From the NCBI RefSeq assembly GCF_028863665.1, contig NZ_JARBFX010000005.1, forward strand, positions 186,001 to 250,000: a stretch of DNA of 64,000 nt, given 5' to 3'. The first letter of the stretch is position 1, and each line of letters opens with the position of its first letter. The notes under the pieces are model-generated. The model saw only the letters and a program-made list of their open reading frames with translations. It did no database searches and had not been told where the DNA came from. Both the position numbers and the translations under genes were made by a program. This DNA comes from Aquabacter sediminis (GTDB lineage: Bacteria > Pseudomonadota > Alphaproteobacteria > Rhizobiales > Xanthobacteraceae). Shown here in pieces: positions 46,226 to 57,171 of this stretch.

Positions 46226-47323
46226 TCAGTTTGCGAAGCGGAAGTGCAGCACGTCGCCGTCCTGCACCACATAGTCCTTGCCTTCCAGACGCAGCCGCCC
46301 CGCTTCGCGGGCACCGGCCTCGCCCTTGTTCTGCACATAGTCCTGGAAGGCGATGGTCTCGGCGCGGATGAAGCCCTTCTCGAAATCCGAATGGATCACG
46401 CCGGCCGCCGCGGGCGCCCGCGTGCCGCGGGTGATGGTCCAGGCGCGGGCTTCCTTGGGGCCGACGGTGAAATAGGTGACGAGGTGCAGCAGGTCATAGC
46501 CGGCGCGGATGACGCGGTTGAGGCCCGGCTCCTCGAGCCCGATGGCGTCCAGATAGTCCTTCTGGTCGTCGGGAGGCAGGATGGCGATCTCGCTCTCGAT
46601 CTTGGCGGAGACCACCACCGCCTTGGCGCCCTCGGCAGCCGCGCGGGCGAAAACGGCCGCCGACAGCGAGTTGCCGTCATGGGCGGACGCCTCTTCCACG
46701 TTGCACACATAGAGGACGGGCTTGGCGGTCATCAGGCCCAGCATGCCGAAGGCGCGCTCTTCCTCGGGCTTGCGCTCCACCAGGCGCGCGGGCTTGCCCT
46801 CGCGCAGCAGCACCAAGGCGCGCTGCATGAGGTCGAGGCTTTCCTTGGCTTCCTTGTCGCCGCCCTTGGCCTTCTTCTCCAGCGCGGTGGCGCGCTTTTC
46901 CAGGCTGTCCAGGTCCGCGAGCATCAGCTCGGTCTCGATGGTCTCGATGTCGTCCACGGGAGAGATCTTGCCCTCCACATGGGTCACGTCGCCATCCTCG
47001 AAGCAGCGCACCACATGGGCGATGGCGTCGCATTCGCGGATATTGGCCAGGAACTGGTTGCCCAGGCCTTCGCCCCGGGAGGCGCCCCGCACCAGGCCGG
47101 CAATGTCCACGAAGGTAAGGCGCGTGGGGATGATCTGGCCCGAGCCGGCGATGGCGGCCAGGGTGTCGAGGCGCGGATCCGGCACGGCCACTTCGCCCAC
47201 ATTGGGCTCGATGGTGCAGAAGGGATAGTTGGCCGCCTGCGCCGCCGCGGTCTGGGTGAGGGCATTAAAGAGCGTCGACTTGCCCACATTCGGCAGGCCG
47301 ACAATGCCGCATTTGAAGCCCAT
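46226..47323 (-). CDS. ychF: Ribosome-binding ATPase YchF
   Basis: 365 residues, matching the 363 or so of E. coli YchF. G1 is GLPNVGKST, and G4 reads NVEE in place of NKxD, the change that gives ATP preference. A TGS domain closes the protein. It binds the ribosome and is linked to oxidative-stress control. ATG 47323 is used to start at the conserved MGFKCGIVGLP. Confidence 0.96.
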   Translation of the reverse strand: MGFKCGIVGLPNVGKSTLFNALTQTAAAQAANYPFCTIEPNVGEVAVPDPRLDTLAAIAGSGQIIPTRLTFVDIAGLVRGASRGEGLGNQFLANIRECDAIAHVVRCFEDGDVTHVEGKISPVDDIETIETELMLADLDSLEKRATALEKKAKGGDKEAKESLDLMQRALVLLREGKPARLVERKPEEERAFGMLGLMTAKPVLYVCNVEEASAHDGNSLSAAVFARAAAEGAKAVVVSAKIESEIAILPPDDQKDYLDAIGLEEPGLNRVIRAGYDLLHLVTYFTVGPKEARAWTITRGTRAPAAAGVIHSDFEKGFIRAETIAFQDYVQNKGEAGAREAGRLRLEGKDYVVQDGDVLHFRFAN

Positions 47324-47474
47324 GCTCTGCAATCTCTCAAGGACAGGAGGCCGGCGCGCGGCTCCGATGGACGACCGGAAGCGATGCGGCGGCGGGTTGG
47401 GGGCTCCCTATCACATCGCAAGCGGCGACGGGACAGGGGGATGGGGAAAAAGCATGCGAGGCGGGGCGCCGCCC

Positions 47475-48083
47475 TCAGTCCTTCGCGCCCAGCACCTTCT
47501 GCGCTCCGAAGCCCTGGGCTTCGAGGAAGAGGTGGGCGCGGTTCTGGAATTCCTCGGGCTTGCCGGCGGCGAACTGGTCGGCGAAGTCGGCACTGGCGGT
47601 GCACACCGCCTCCACCCAGGGACGCTCCGACTTGGCGAAGTCGTTCAGCACATAGGCATGCACGAGCGCCTTGTCGCCGGGATGGCCAATGCCGAGCCGC
47701 ACCCGCCAATAGTCGTTGCCGCAAAGCGCTGTGATGGATTTCAGGCCGTTATGGCCGGCATTGCCGCCGCCCTTCTTCACCCGCACCTTGGCGGGGGGCA
47801 GGTCCAGCTCGTCATGGAAGACGAAGACCTTGTCGAGGGGGATCTTGTAGAAGCGCATGGCCTCGGCCACCGCGCGCCCGCTCTCGTTCATGAAGGTCTC
47901 GGGCAGAAGGGCGATGGCTTTCTCGCCGCCCATCTCACCCTCGCAGGCCGCGCCTTGGAAGCGCCGGCGCCAGGGGGAAAAGCGATGGCGGCGGACGATC
48001 GCGTCCACCGCCATGAAGCCGATATTATGCCGGTTGCCGGCATATTTCGGGCCGGGATTGCCGAGCCCCACCAGAAGGAGCAT
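47475..48083 (-). CDS. pth: Peptidyl-tRNA hydrolase
   Basis: 202 residues. The active site is complete: asparagine in [18 protein letters not shown] with its catalytic His, and the aspartate in FHDELDLPP. It frees tRNA from dropped-off peptidyl-tRNA. It lies 24 bases after rplY on the same strand. Confidence 0.97.
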   Translation of the reverse strand: MLLLVGLGNPGPKYAGNRHNIGFMAVDAIVRRHRFSPWRRRFQGAACEGEMGGEKAIALLPETFMNESGRAVAEAMRFYKIPLDKVFVFHDELDLPPAKVRVKKGGGNAGHNGLKSITALCGNDYWRVRLGIGHPGDKALVHAYVLNDFAKSERPWVEAVCTASADFADQFAAGKPEEFQNRAHLFLEAQGFGAQKVLGAKD

Positions 48084-48107
48084 GGGTCAACTCCGGCCCG
48101 GTTCCAC

Positions 48108-48710
48108 TCACGCGGTGGCGGCTGCGGCGGCTTCCTCGGACTCGAGGGCCGCGGGCGCCACGATGGTGGCGAGGGTGTCGTCGCCGTGCAGCGCAGACAC
48201 CACGCCTTCGGGCAGCTTCACGCCGGACAGGTGGATGCTGTCGCCGATTTCAAGGCCGGTGACGTCCACATTGATGGCCTCGGGGATGGCTTCCGCCGGG
48301 GCGTCCAGGGTCACCGCGTGGTGCACGATGTTGAGCACGCCGCCCGCCTTCAGGCCCGGCGCGGCTTCCTGGTTGATGAAGTGCACGGGCACTTCGACGG
48401 TCACATGAGCGCCAGCGGAAACCCGCAGGAAGTCCACGTGCAGGGGCAGGTCCTTGACCACGTCCAGCTGGTAGTCACGCGGGATCACGCGCAGCTTCTT
48501 TCCGTCCACGTCGATGAGAAAGAGCGTGGTCAGGAAGTGGCCGGCATAGATCGTCCGGGTGATCTCCTTGTGGTCCAGGGAGATGGTGATGGGGTCCTGC
48601 TTCTCGCCGTAAATCACGGCGGGCACGCGTCCAGCGCGGCGCTCGGCACGGGCGGCCCCCTTGCCGGCCCGCGGGCGCGCCACAGCCTTCAGTTCCTTGA
48701 TGGCGGTCAT
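48108..48710 (-). CDS. rplY: 50S ribosomal protein L25 / general stress protein Ctc
   Basis: 200 residues, the long L25/TL5 form with an N-terminal 5S rRNA-binding domain ([14 protein letters not shown]) and a C-terminal beta domain ([16 protein letters not shown]). The last ten residues are Ala/Glu-rich. It forms the first gene of the rplY-pth unit. Confidence 0.96.
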   Translation of the reverse strand: MTAIKELKAVARPRAGKGAARAERRAGRVPAVIYGEKQDPITISLDHKEITRTIYAGHFLTTLFLIDVDGKKLRVIPRDYQLDVVKDLPLHVDFLRVSAGAHVTVEVPVHFINQEAAPGLKAGGVLNIVHHAVTLDAPAEAIPEAINVDVTGLEIGDSIHLSGVKLPEGVVSALHGDDTLATIVAPAALESEEAAAAATA

Positions 48711-48887
48711 GGCACTTGTCCTAGGTTAAAGGGTTCTCTAACGGCCGACGGCCGCTCGCGCGGCCGTCCGGCTTTCGCCCGTGGCACGCCTCCAGGGGGG
48801 CGCATGCCTCGGCGAAGGCGCGCTTATAGCGTCCGATCCCTTCAATTGCAACGGCCGCACACCCGTCCGGGGGGCGGCGAGGGTCGA

Positions 48888-49013
48888 CTATTGCGCGACC
48901 GGGCCGCCGCAGGTCTTGGGCGGGGTGTATTTGAACCAGTTGCCGCACTTGTCGCAGGAGGCGGCGCTGAGGCCGAGCGCAATCACGACGGCGATCCGAA
49001 CCAAGCTGCGCAC
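48888..49013 (-). CDS. Tiny lipoprotein (41 residues)
   Basis: A short frame with a GTG start, preceded by GAGGGG eight bases upstream. The N-terminus is a lipoprotein signal (RSLVRIAVVIALGLSAASC) with the cysteine after AAS as the acylation site, then DKCGNWFKYTPPKTCGG. The two extra cysteines in CDKCG and KTC fit a short disulphide loop. Small CDKCG-type lipoproteins are common in rhizobia. An in-frame TTG at 49019 is an alternative start. Confidence 0.55.
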   Translation of the reverse strand: MRSLVRIAVVIALGLSAASCDKCGNWFKYTPPKTCGGPVAQ

Positions 49014-49133
49014 CGGCAAATCCCCTCACGCATTGAGGCCCGCAGGATAGGGGCAAACCGAGCTTATGAACATGGGGCGGTGTATCGGAAACAACAAAAT
49101 TACATCGTTAATTATCTAAAAGCACAAAATAAA

Positions 49134-49162
49134 TTGACTCTATCGATTTTATGGAAATTATC
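49134..49162 (+). promoter_or_regulatory. Possible promoter of the ABC importer
   Basis: TTGACT (49134-49139), 17 bases, then ATTATC (49157-49162), within an unusually AT-rich patch (about 49080-49165) for this window. The -10 match is weak. Confidence 0.35.
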
Positions 49163-49188
49163 TCCGCAACCCGTCGCGGAGCCTTTTC

Positions 49189-50193
49189 ATGCGCAAAGCC
49201 GTCCTTCTTGCCCTCGCCCTTCTCCTACCGCCCGCCGCCCTCGGAGCTCCGACACCGGCCCGTGCCGAGACCGGCCAGTTGCGGATCGCCCAGCAGTTCG
49301 GCATCGCCTATCTGCCGCTCATCGTCGCCAAGGAGAAAAAGCTCATCGAGGCGCGGGCGCTGGCGGACGGCGTTCCTGACCTGAAGGTGGAATGGCTGCG
49401 GCTCTCCGGTGCGGCGGCCATGAACGATTCGCTGATTTCCGGCGGTCTCGATCTCGCCACCGCCGGCATGGCGCCGGCCATCCTCACCTGGGACAAGACG
49501 CGCGGGAAGGTGGACATCTCGCTGGTGGCCTCCCTCGGCTCGATGCCCAATGTGCTCACCACCAACAATCCCAATGTGAAGACCATCAAGGACTTCACCG
49601 CCTCCGACCGGATCGCGCTGCCATCGGTGAAGGTGGGCTTCCAGCCCATCGTGCTGCAGATCGCCGTCGAGAAGGCGTTCGGCAAATACGACAAGCTGGA
49701 CGACCTCACCGTCAGCCTGCCCCATCCCGATGCCACCGCCGCGCTTCTGTCCGGGACCGGGGGCATCACCGCCCACTTTACCGCGCCGCCCTTCTATGAG
49801 CAGCAGCTGGCGAGCGGGAAGGTGCACGAGGTGCTCAACAGCTATGACGTGCTGGGCGGGCCGCACACCTTCAACGTGGTCTATGCCACCAAGAAGTTCG
49901 TGACCGACAATCCCAAGGTCATCCAGGCCTTCGTCGAGGCCCTCGATGAAGCCAATGCCTGGATCAAGGCCAATCCGGCGGAGGCCGCCAAGCTCTATAT
50001 CGCGGCCGAGACGTCCAAGCTGGACCCGGCTTTCGTGGAGAGCATCATCCGCGATCCGCAGATCAACTTCACCACCACGCCGGAGCGGGTCGAGGCTTTC
50101 GTGGACTTCGAGTACCGCGTCGGCCTCATCAAGCAGAAGCCGAGCTGGAAGGACCTGTTCCAGCCGGGCCTCCACGCCAAGAGCGGGAGCTGA
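49189..50193 (+). CDS. ABC transporter periplasmic binding protein (NMT1/SsuA-like)
   Basis: 334 residues with a signal peptide ending near ARAE. The fold is of the NMT1/TauA/SsuA type: IAQQFGIAYLPLIVAKEKKLIE, DLATAGMAP, and the lobe-hinge stretch RIALPSVKVGFQP. It would capture a small organic anion such as a sulphonate, pyrimidine precursor or similar. It heads a three-gene importer operon. Confidence 0.9.
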   Translation: MRKAVLLALALLLPPAALGAPTPARAETGQLRIAQQFGIAYLPLIVAKEKKLIEARALADGVPDLKVEWLRLSGAAAMNDSLISGGLDLATAGMAPAILTWDKTRGKVDISLVASLGSMPNVLTTNNPNVKTIKDFTASDRIALPSVKVGFQPIVLQIAVEKAFGKYDKLDDLTVSLPHPDATAALLSGTGGITAHFTAPPFYEQQLASGKVHEVLNSYDVLGGPHTFNVVYATKKFVTDNPKVIQAFVEALDEANAWIKANPAEAAKLYIAAETSKLDPAFVESIIRDPQINFTTTPERVEAFVDFEYRVGLIKQKPSWKDLFQPGLHAKSGS

Positions 50194-50197
50194 GGCG

Positions 50198-51025
50198 GTG
50201 CACAGTCCATTAGGGGTCGGCGCGTCCAGCGCGGTGCCGCTCGCCGTGTCCGGTGTCACCTTGCGCTATCGTACCCAAGCCGGACTCGTCACGGCGGTGG
50301 AGGATGTCTCCTTCTCCATCGGCCGGGGCGAGCGGCTGGCGCTGCTGGGCCCCTCGGGCTGCGGCAAGTCGAGCCTGTTGCGGGCGGTGGGCGGCTTCCT
50401 GAAGCCGGAGGCGGGCACCATCCGTCTCAATGGTGCGCCGGTGCATGGCCCCGGCCCGGACCGGATGGTTGTGTTCCAGGAGTTCGACCAATTGATGCCG
50501 TGGCTGACGGTGGCGGGCAATGTGATGTTCGCGCTCCGCAAGGCCCGGCGCATGGGCAAGGATGAGACCCGGACGGTGGCCCTCGACTGGGTCAGGCGCG
50601 TGGGGCTCGGGCCGTTTGCCGATGCCTTTCCCCATACCTTGTCGGGCGGGATGAAGCAGCGGGTGGCGATCGCCCGAGCCTTTGCCGTGCAGCCCGCCAT
50701 CCTGCTGATGGACGAGCCCTTCGCCGCCCTTGATGCCCTGTCCCGCCGGCGCATGCAGGACGAATTGCTGGCGCTGTGCGAGGAAACCGGCGCGACCGCC
50801 CTGTTCGTCACCCATGCCATCGAGGAAGCGGTGCATGTGGGCACGCGCATCCTGGTCCTGTCGCCCCATCCCGGCCGCATCGCCGCTGAATATGATGTGG
50901 CAGGGGAGGCGGGGCGTCGCGGCACGGCTCAGTTCGCCGCTCTCGAAGCGGAAATCCAGTCTCGCATCTTCGCCGGCCATGGGCCGCGCGAAGGGAAGGC
51001 CGATCATGTCCTCGCGCACGCTTGA
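50198..51025 (+). CDS. ABC transporter ATP-binding protein
   Basis: 275 residues. Walker A GPSGCGKSS, Q-loop FQEFDQLMPWLTV, signature LSGGMKQR and Walker B LLMDEPFAALD are intact. Start GTG, four bases after the stop of the binding protein, with GGGAG eight bases before. It energises the importer. Confidence 0.92.
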   Translation: MHSPLGVGASSAVPLAVSGVTLRYRTQAGLVTAVEDVSFSIGRGERLALLGPSGCGKSSLLRAVGGFLKPEAGTIRLNGAPVHGPGPDRMVVFQEFDQLMPWLTVAGNVMFALRKARRMGKDETRTVALDWVRRVGLGPFADAFPHTLSGGMKQRVAIARAFAVQPAILLMDEPFAALDALSRRRMQDELLALCEETGATALFVTHAIEEAVHVGTRILVLSPHPGRIAAEYDVAGEAGRRGTAQFAALEAEIQSRIFAGHGPREGKADHVLAHA

Positions 51026-51824
51026 AGTCGCTGCCCCAGCCGGGCGGGCACCCCTGGCCCTCGGCCCCGGGGCGCGGCAGGCTATTCTCCTGGTGGTGCT
51101 GGCCGCCATCTGGGAGGGCTATGCCCGCTCTCTCAACAATTCCCTGCTGCTGCCCAGCTTCTCCGAGACCCTCCAGGCCCTGGTGACGGCGACGCTGAAC
51201 GGCGAATTGCCCGGGCGCACCGCGGCGTCCCTGTCCGTGCTGCTGTCGGGCTATGGCATCGGCATCGGGCTGGCGGCCCTCATCACCGGGCTCGCCGCCT
51301 TGAGCAGATGGGGCGAGAGCCTGCTGACCCTCCTCACCTCCATGTTCAATCCGCTCCCGGCCATCGCCCTGCTGCCCATCGCCTTGCTGTGGTTCGGCGT
51401 CGGCTCGTCGAGCCTCATTTTCGTGACCGTTCATGCGGTGCTCTGGCCGCTGGCCCTGTCGTGCCATGCGGGCTTCCGTTCGGTGCCGCAGACCTTGCGC
51501 ATGGCCGGGCGAAACCTGGGCCTTGCCGGGCCGTCTTATGTCTTCACCTTGCTGGTGCCGGCGGCGCTGCCCTCCATCCTGTCCGGCCTGAGGCTGGGCT
51601 GGGCCTTTGCGTGGCGCACGCTCATTGCGGCCGAGATGGTGTTCGGCGCCAGTGCGCGCTCGGGTGGCCTCGGCTGGTTCATCTTCACCAACCGGGCGCA
51701 ACTGGACACCGCCAATGTCTTTGCTGGCCTGCTGGCGGTGATCCTGATCGGCCTCGTGGTGGAAACCGTCATCTTCGCCACCCTGACCCGCCTCACCGTG
51801 CGGCGCTGGGGACAGGAGAGCTGA
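51006..51824 (+). CDS. ABC transporter permease
   Basis: 272 residues, about six membrane helices, with the BPD permease EAA-like loop around LRMAGRNLGLAGPSYVFTLLVPAALPSIL. It overlaps the ATPase gene by 20 bases and has AAGGGAAGG upstream. It ends the importer operon, which converges on priA. Confidence 0.92.
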   Translation: MSSRTLEVAAPAGRAPLALGPGARQAILLVVLAAIWEGYARSLNNSLLLPSFSETLQALVTATLNGELPGRTAASLSVLLSGYGIGIGLAALITGLAALSRWGESLLTLLTSMFNPLPAIALLPIALLWFGVGSSSLIFVTVHAVLWPLALSCHAGFRSVPQTLRMAGRNLGLAGPSYVFTLLVPAALPSILSGLRLGWAFAWRTLIAAEMVFGASARSGGLGWFIFTNRAQLDTANVFAGLLAVILIGLVVETVIFATLTRLTVRRWGQES

Positions 51825-51831
51825 ACCCGCA

Positions 51832-54006
51832 TCAAAGGAAGGTCATCGGGTCCACATCGATGGCCACCTTCACATTGCCGGTGGGCTTGGGCGCCACGGC
51901 CCGCCAGGCGCGCAGATAGGCGGAAAGGTCGTAGCCGCGCGGCGAGCGGGCCAGCAGCCGCCAGCGATGCCGCCCGCGCAGGATGGCCAAAGGCGCCTCG
52001 GCAGGTCCGAGCACCCGCACGTCCCGGTCCCGGGGCGCGCTGGCCAGCAGCGCGCGGGCATGGGCTTCCGCTGCCTGGGCTTCGCTGGCCGAGACAATGA
52101 GGCTGGCGAGGCGTCCGAAGGGCGGCAGGTGGGCCTCTTCCCGCGCCGCAATCTCGTTTTCATAAAAGGCGGCGCGGTCGCCCTTGACCAGCGCCTGCAT
52201 GACCGGGTGCTCGGGCATGTGGGTCTGGATGAAGCCGCGCCCTTCCGCCGCGCCGCGCCCCGCTCGCCCCGCCACTTGGTGCACCAGCTGGAAGGTGCGC
52301 TCGGCCGCGCGCGGGTCGCCATGGCCGAGGCCCACATCCGCATCCACCACCCCCACCAAGGCAAGGCCGGGGAAATTGTGGCCCTTGGCCACCAATTGGG
52401 TGCCGACGATGACGTCCACCTCGCCATTCGCCACCGCATCCAACTCCGCCCGCATGCGCTCGATGCCGCCGGTCAGGTCGGAGGAGAGCACCAGCGAGCG
52501 GGCATCGGGGAACAGAGCCGCCACCTCCTCTTGCAACCGCTCCACGCCGGGACCGCAGGGAATGAGGCTGTCCTTGGCCTGGCAACTGGGGCAGGTGTCC
52601 GGCACCGGGGCCTGGTAGCCGCAATGGTGGCAGGTGAGGCGGCGGCGGAAGCGGTGTTCCACCAGCCAGGCCGAGCAGGAGGGGCAGCGCATGCGATGCC
52701 CGCAGCTGCGGCACAAAGTGAGCGGGGCATAGCCGCGCCGATTCAGGAACAAGAGCGCCTGCCCGCCATCCTCCAGGGTTTGGTTGATCTCGCTTTCCAG
52801 GCGCGGGGCGATCCAGCGGCCGCGCGGCGGGCCCTCGCGCCTGAGATCGATGGGCGCAAGGCCCGGCACCTTGGCGCCGCCGAAGCGCTCCGGCAGAGGC
52901 AGCCGGCGATAGCGCCCGCGCCGTGCATTCACCTCGGTCTCGATGGAGGGCGTCGCGGACGTGAGCACGATGGGCGCCCCGGCAAGCCGCGCCCGCACCA
53001 CCGCCATGTCGCGGGCGTGATAGGCAACGCCGTCATCCTGCTTGTAGGCGGGGTCGTGCTCCTCATCGACGATGATGAGGGCGAGGTCCTTGAAGGGCAG
53101 GAACAAGGCCGAGCGCGCGCCCGCCACCACCTGCGCCTCGCCCCGCGCCACCGCCGAGAGCAGGCGTGCCCGCCGGCGGGTGGAGACGCCCGAATGCCAT
53201 TCCGCCGGCTTGACCCCGAAGCGGCGGGTGAAGCGATCGAGAAAGGCCTGGGTGAGGGCGATTTCCGGTAGCAGGATGAGGCATTGCCGTCCTTGCCGCA
53301 CCGCCTCCGCCACGGCCTCGAAATAGACCTCGGTCTTGCCGGAGCCGGTGACGCCGTCCAGGAGATGGGGCGCGAAGGCGCGCGCCTCCACCGCGTCTTT
53401 CAGGATCTGCGCCACGCCCGCCTGCTCCGGGGAGAGGGTAGGGGCGGCGTGGTCGGGATCGGGGGGATAGGCGGCGGGCTCGGGCGGCAGGACGAGGGAT
53501 TCCAGCACCCCTTCATCCACCAGCCCGTCCACCACGGAGGGCGAGACGCCCGCCTCCCGCGCCGCCTCGCTCTTGCCACGCACGAAGCCATCCGCCAGCA
53601 AAGCCAGCAGCTTCTCCCGCGCCGCCGAGCGGCGGACCGGGTCCTTGCCCGTGGGCCGCACGCCCACCCGCTCGCGCGCCTCGCCCGGGCTCTCCCCATG
53701 GCGCAGCGCCATGCGCAGCACCATGCCGCGGGGGGCAAGGGTATAGTCCGCCATCCAGTCGATGAGGCGCAGAAGGTCGGGCGGCAGCGGCTCATAGGCA
53801 AGCTTCGCCTTCACCGCCTTCAGCTTGGCCGAGGGCACCACTTGGCTCTCGCCCTTGCGCGGCCAGACGCAGCCGATCATGCCGCGTGAACCCAGCGGCA
53901 CATGGACGACATCGCCGGGCGCAAGGTCCAGCCCGTCGGGGACGGCATAGGAATAGGGAGCATCGAGGCCGAGCGGGAGCAGGACATCGACGGTGCGGGC
54001 GCTCAT
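51832..54006 (-). CDS. priA: Primosomal protein N' (replication restart helicase)
   Basis: 724 residues. An N-terminal DNA-binding domain, Walker A GVTGSGKTEV, DEEH box (VDEEHDPAYKQ), eight cysteines for two zinc sites (CRSCGHRMRCPSC and CHHC...CPSC), and a helicase C-terminal half. It reloads the replisome at stalled forks. ATG 54006 has AGAGGAA just upstream; the longer frame before it is rejected. Confidence 0.96.
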   Translation of the reverse strand: MSARTVDVLLPLGLDAPYSYAVPDGLDLAPGDVVHVPLGSRGMIGCVWPRKGESQVVPSAKLKAVKAKLAYEPLPPDLLRLIDWMADYTLAPRGMVLRMALRHGESPGEARERVGVRPTGKDPVRRSAAREKLLALLADGFVRGKSEAAREAGVSPSVVDGLVDEGVLESLVLPPEPAAYPPDPDHAAPTLSPEQAGVAQILKDAVEARAFAPHLLDGVTGSGKTEVYFEAVAEAVRQGRQCLILLPEIALTQAFLDRFTRRFGVKPAEWHSGVSTRRRARLLSAVARGEAQVVAGARSALFLPFKDLALIIVDEEHDPAYKQDDGVAYHARDMAVVRARLAGAPIVLTSATPSIETEVNARRGRYRRLPLPERFGGAKVPGLAPIDLRREGPPRGRWIAPRLESEINQTLEDGGQALLFLNRRGYAPLTLCRSCGHRMRCPSCSAWLVEHRFRRRLTCHHCGYQAPVPDTCPSCQAKDSLIPCGPGVERLQEEVAALFPDARSLVLSSDLTGGIERMRAELDAVANGEVDVIVGTQLVAKGHNFPGLALVGVVDADVGLGHGDPRAAERTFQLVHQVAGRAGRGAAEGRGFIQTHMPEHPVMQALVKGDRAAFYENEIAAREEAHLPPFGRLASLIVSASEAQAAEAHARALLASAPRDRDVRVLGPAEAPLAILRGRHRWRLLARSPRGYDLSAYLRAWRAVAPKPTGNVKVAIDVDPMTFL

Positions 54007-54019
54007 GTTCCTCTTTTGA

Positions 54020-55195
<1,176 letters not shown>

Positions 55196-55233
55196 GGCGC
55201 GTGTGCTAGCATCATTGCAAAGGTAGCTAGCAG

Positions 55234-55521
55234 ATGGCGCGACAGCTCAATATCCGAAGCGACGAGGCTGTGGAGACGGCCAAGCGCTTGGCCAAGCGAC
55301 ATGGCCTCACGACCACGGAAGTGGTGGTACAGGCTCTGCGTCGACTGGAGCGCGCCGACCAATCGTCCGCCGACCAGCCGTCCGCCTACCAGATGACATC
55401 CGATCAAGTGGCACACTTCAATGCTCTTCTTCGGTTGTCCGAAGAGTCGGCCCGCCAAGCGCGTCCGGGCGCCACGTCCGACCATCGCGACATGTATGAC
55501 GATAATGGTTTGCCCATTTGA
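55234..55521 (+). CDS. vapB: VapB-type antitoxin
   Basis: 95 residues. The N-terminal RQLNIRSDEAVETAKRLAKRHGLTTTEVV stretch is the DNA-binding arm of the PSK-type VapB family. The middle has a duplicated SADQ-like segment. The stop overlaps the toxin start, the usual arrangement that keeps antitoxin ahead of toxin. It probably autoregulates. It lies between obgE and proB. Confidence 0.85.
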   Translation: MARQLNIRSDEAVETAKRLAKRHGLTTTEVVVQALRRLERADQSSADQPSAYQMTSDQVAHFNALLRLSEESARQARPGATSDHRDMYDDNGLPI

Positions 55522-55907
55522 TCGCCCTGGACACATCCGCCATCGTGGCCATTGCCTTGGCGGAGGAGGAGCGCGATGCCTTCATTCGCGTCATTGCAAT
55601 TCGCGGGGCTTTGGTCGGCGCTCCCACACTGCTGGAGACGCGTCTTGTGCTCTCTTCCCGTATCGCTGCACCTGACACCTTCCTTGAGGGTCTGATCGGG
55701 CAATCCGTTATTCACACCGTGGACTTTTCCCTCGATCACTGCCGCCTCGCGGCGACGGCCTTTGATCGGTTCGGCAAAGGGAGAGGGCACAAGGCTGGCC
55801 TCAACTTCGGCGATTGCCTCTCCTACGCGGTGGCCCAGGCGCGCGATGTGCCTTTGCTGTTCAAGGGCCAGGACTTCATCCATACCGACATCCGCCCCGC
55901 GCTCTGA
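55518..55907 (+). CDS. vapC: VapC PIN-domain toxin ribonuclease
   Basis: 129 residues. The acidic PIN residues are visible in LDTSAI (Asp5), LLETRLV and NFGDCLSYA, with [11 protein letters not shown] near the end. It is expected to cut a specific tRNA or rRNA unless bound by VapB. The start is TTG at 55518, overlapping the antitoxin stop (TTGA). Confidence 0.88.
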   Translation: MIALDTSAIVAIALAEEERDAFIRVIAIRGALVGAPTLLETRLVLSSRIAAPDTFLEGLIGQSVIHTVDFSLDHCRLAATAFDRFGKGRGHKAGLNFGDCLSYAVAQARDVPLLFKGQDFIHTDIRPAL

Positions 55908-56035
55908 CGCGTTATGTGGCCGGGTGGTGTGCGCGATGGCCGCGCCTCCGCCTCCGGCCTGCGCATCCGCCCCTGTTCCTGACGCCTCGCTTGGAGTATC
56001 GAGACGGCCCCTGTTCCAGCCGTGAAGCCCCGACC

Positions 56036-57166
56036 GTGACCGCTCAGACGCCCGCCCTCACCGATTTCCGCCGCATCGTCATCAAGGTGGGGTCGGCCCT
56101 CCTGGTGGATTCCACCCGTGGGAAGGTGCGCCTGGCCTGGCTCTCCTCGCTGGTGGAGGACATTGGCGCGCTCCATGCCAAGGGCAAGGAGGTGATGGTG
56201 GTCTCCTCGGGCGCCATCGCGCTCGGGCGCACGGTGCTCGGCCTGCCGCGCGGCGTGCTGAAGCTGGAGGACAGCCAGGCGGCCGCCGCCGTCGGCCAGA
56301 TCGCGCTTGCCCGCACCTGGGCCGAGGCGCTGGCCCATGAGGACATCACCGCCGGGCAGATCCTGCTGACGCTGGGCGACACCGAGGAGCGTCGCCGCTA
56401 CCTGAACGCCCGCTCCACCTTGGCGCGGCTGATGGAGCACCGGGCGGTGCCGGTCATCAACGAGAACGACACGGTGGCCACGTCCGAGATCCGCTATGGC
56501 GACAATGACCGCCTCGCGGCCCGCGTCGCCACCATGGCGAGCGCCGATCTGCTGGTGCTGCTGTCCGACATTGATGGCCTCTACACCGCCCCGCCCGCCA
56601 ACAATCCGAACGCCGAATTCCTGCCCGTGGTGCCCCGCATCACCGCCGAGATCGAGGCCATGGCCGGGGCGGCGGGTTCGGAACTGTCACGCGGCGGCAT
56701 GCGCACCAAGATCGAGGCGGGCAAGATCGCCACTTCGGCGGGCACCCACATGGTGATCGCCTCTGGCCATCGGAAAAACCCGTTGCGGGCCATTACCGAG
56801 GGGGCGCGCTGCACGTGGTTCCTGACCGGCGCCACCCCCGCCCGCGCCCGCAAGGCCTGGATCGCCGGGGCGCTGGAGCCGCGCGGCGTGCTGCATCTGG
56901 ACGAAGGGGCGGTGGCGGCCCTGCGGCGGGGGGCGAGCCTTCTGCCGGCGGGTGTCAAGCGCATCGAGGGCACGTTCGAGCGTGGCGACGCGGTGTTGCT
57001 GCGCGGGCCGGATGGGGCCGAGATCGGGCGCGGGCTGGTGGCCTATGACAGCGACCATGCGGATCGCATCATGGGGCGGGGCACCGATGAGATCGAGGCG
57101 CTGCTCGGCATTGTCGGTCGCGCCGAGATGATCCACCGCGACGACATGGTTGTCAGCGGAAAATAG
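56036..57166 (+). CDS. proB: Glutamate 5-kinase
   Basis: 376 residues, GTG start. An amino-acid kinase domain ([39 protein letters not shown]) followed by a PUA domain (about residues 280-370). It makes glutamyl-5-phosphate, the first step to proline. It lies 128 bases after vapC. Its natural partner proA is separated from it by an antisense gene. Confidence 0.96.
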   Translation: MTAQTPALTDFRRIVIKVGSALLVDSTRGKVRLAWLSSLVEDIGALHAKGKEVMVVSSGAIALGRTVLGLPRGVLKLEDSQAAAAVGQIALARTWAEALAHEDITAGQILLTLGDTEERRRYLNARSTLARLMEHRAVPVINENDTVATSEIRYGDNDRLAARVATMASADLLVLLSDIDGLYTAPPANNPNAEFLPVVPRITAEIEAMAGAAGSELSRGGMRTKIEAGKIATSAGTHMVIASGHRKNPLRAITEGARCTWFLTGATPARARKAWIAGALEPRGVLHLDEGAVAALRRGASLLPAGVKRIEGTFERGDAVLLRGPDGAEIGRGLVAYDSDHADRIMGRGTDEIEALLGIVGRAEMIHRDDMVVSGK

Positions 57167-57171
57167 CCGGC

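Noticed and set aside
48721-49056. 111-residue minus-strand protein upstream of rplY
   Set aside because: Arg-rich, low-complexity translation typical of a shadow frame. The small lipoprotein in another frame has a better start and a signal peptide.
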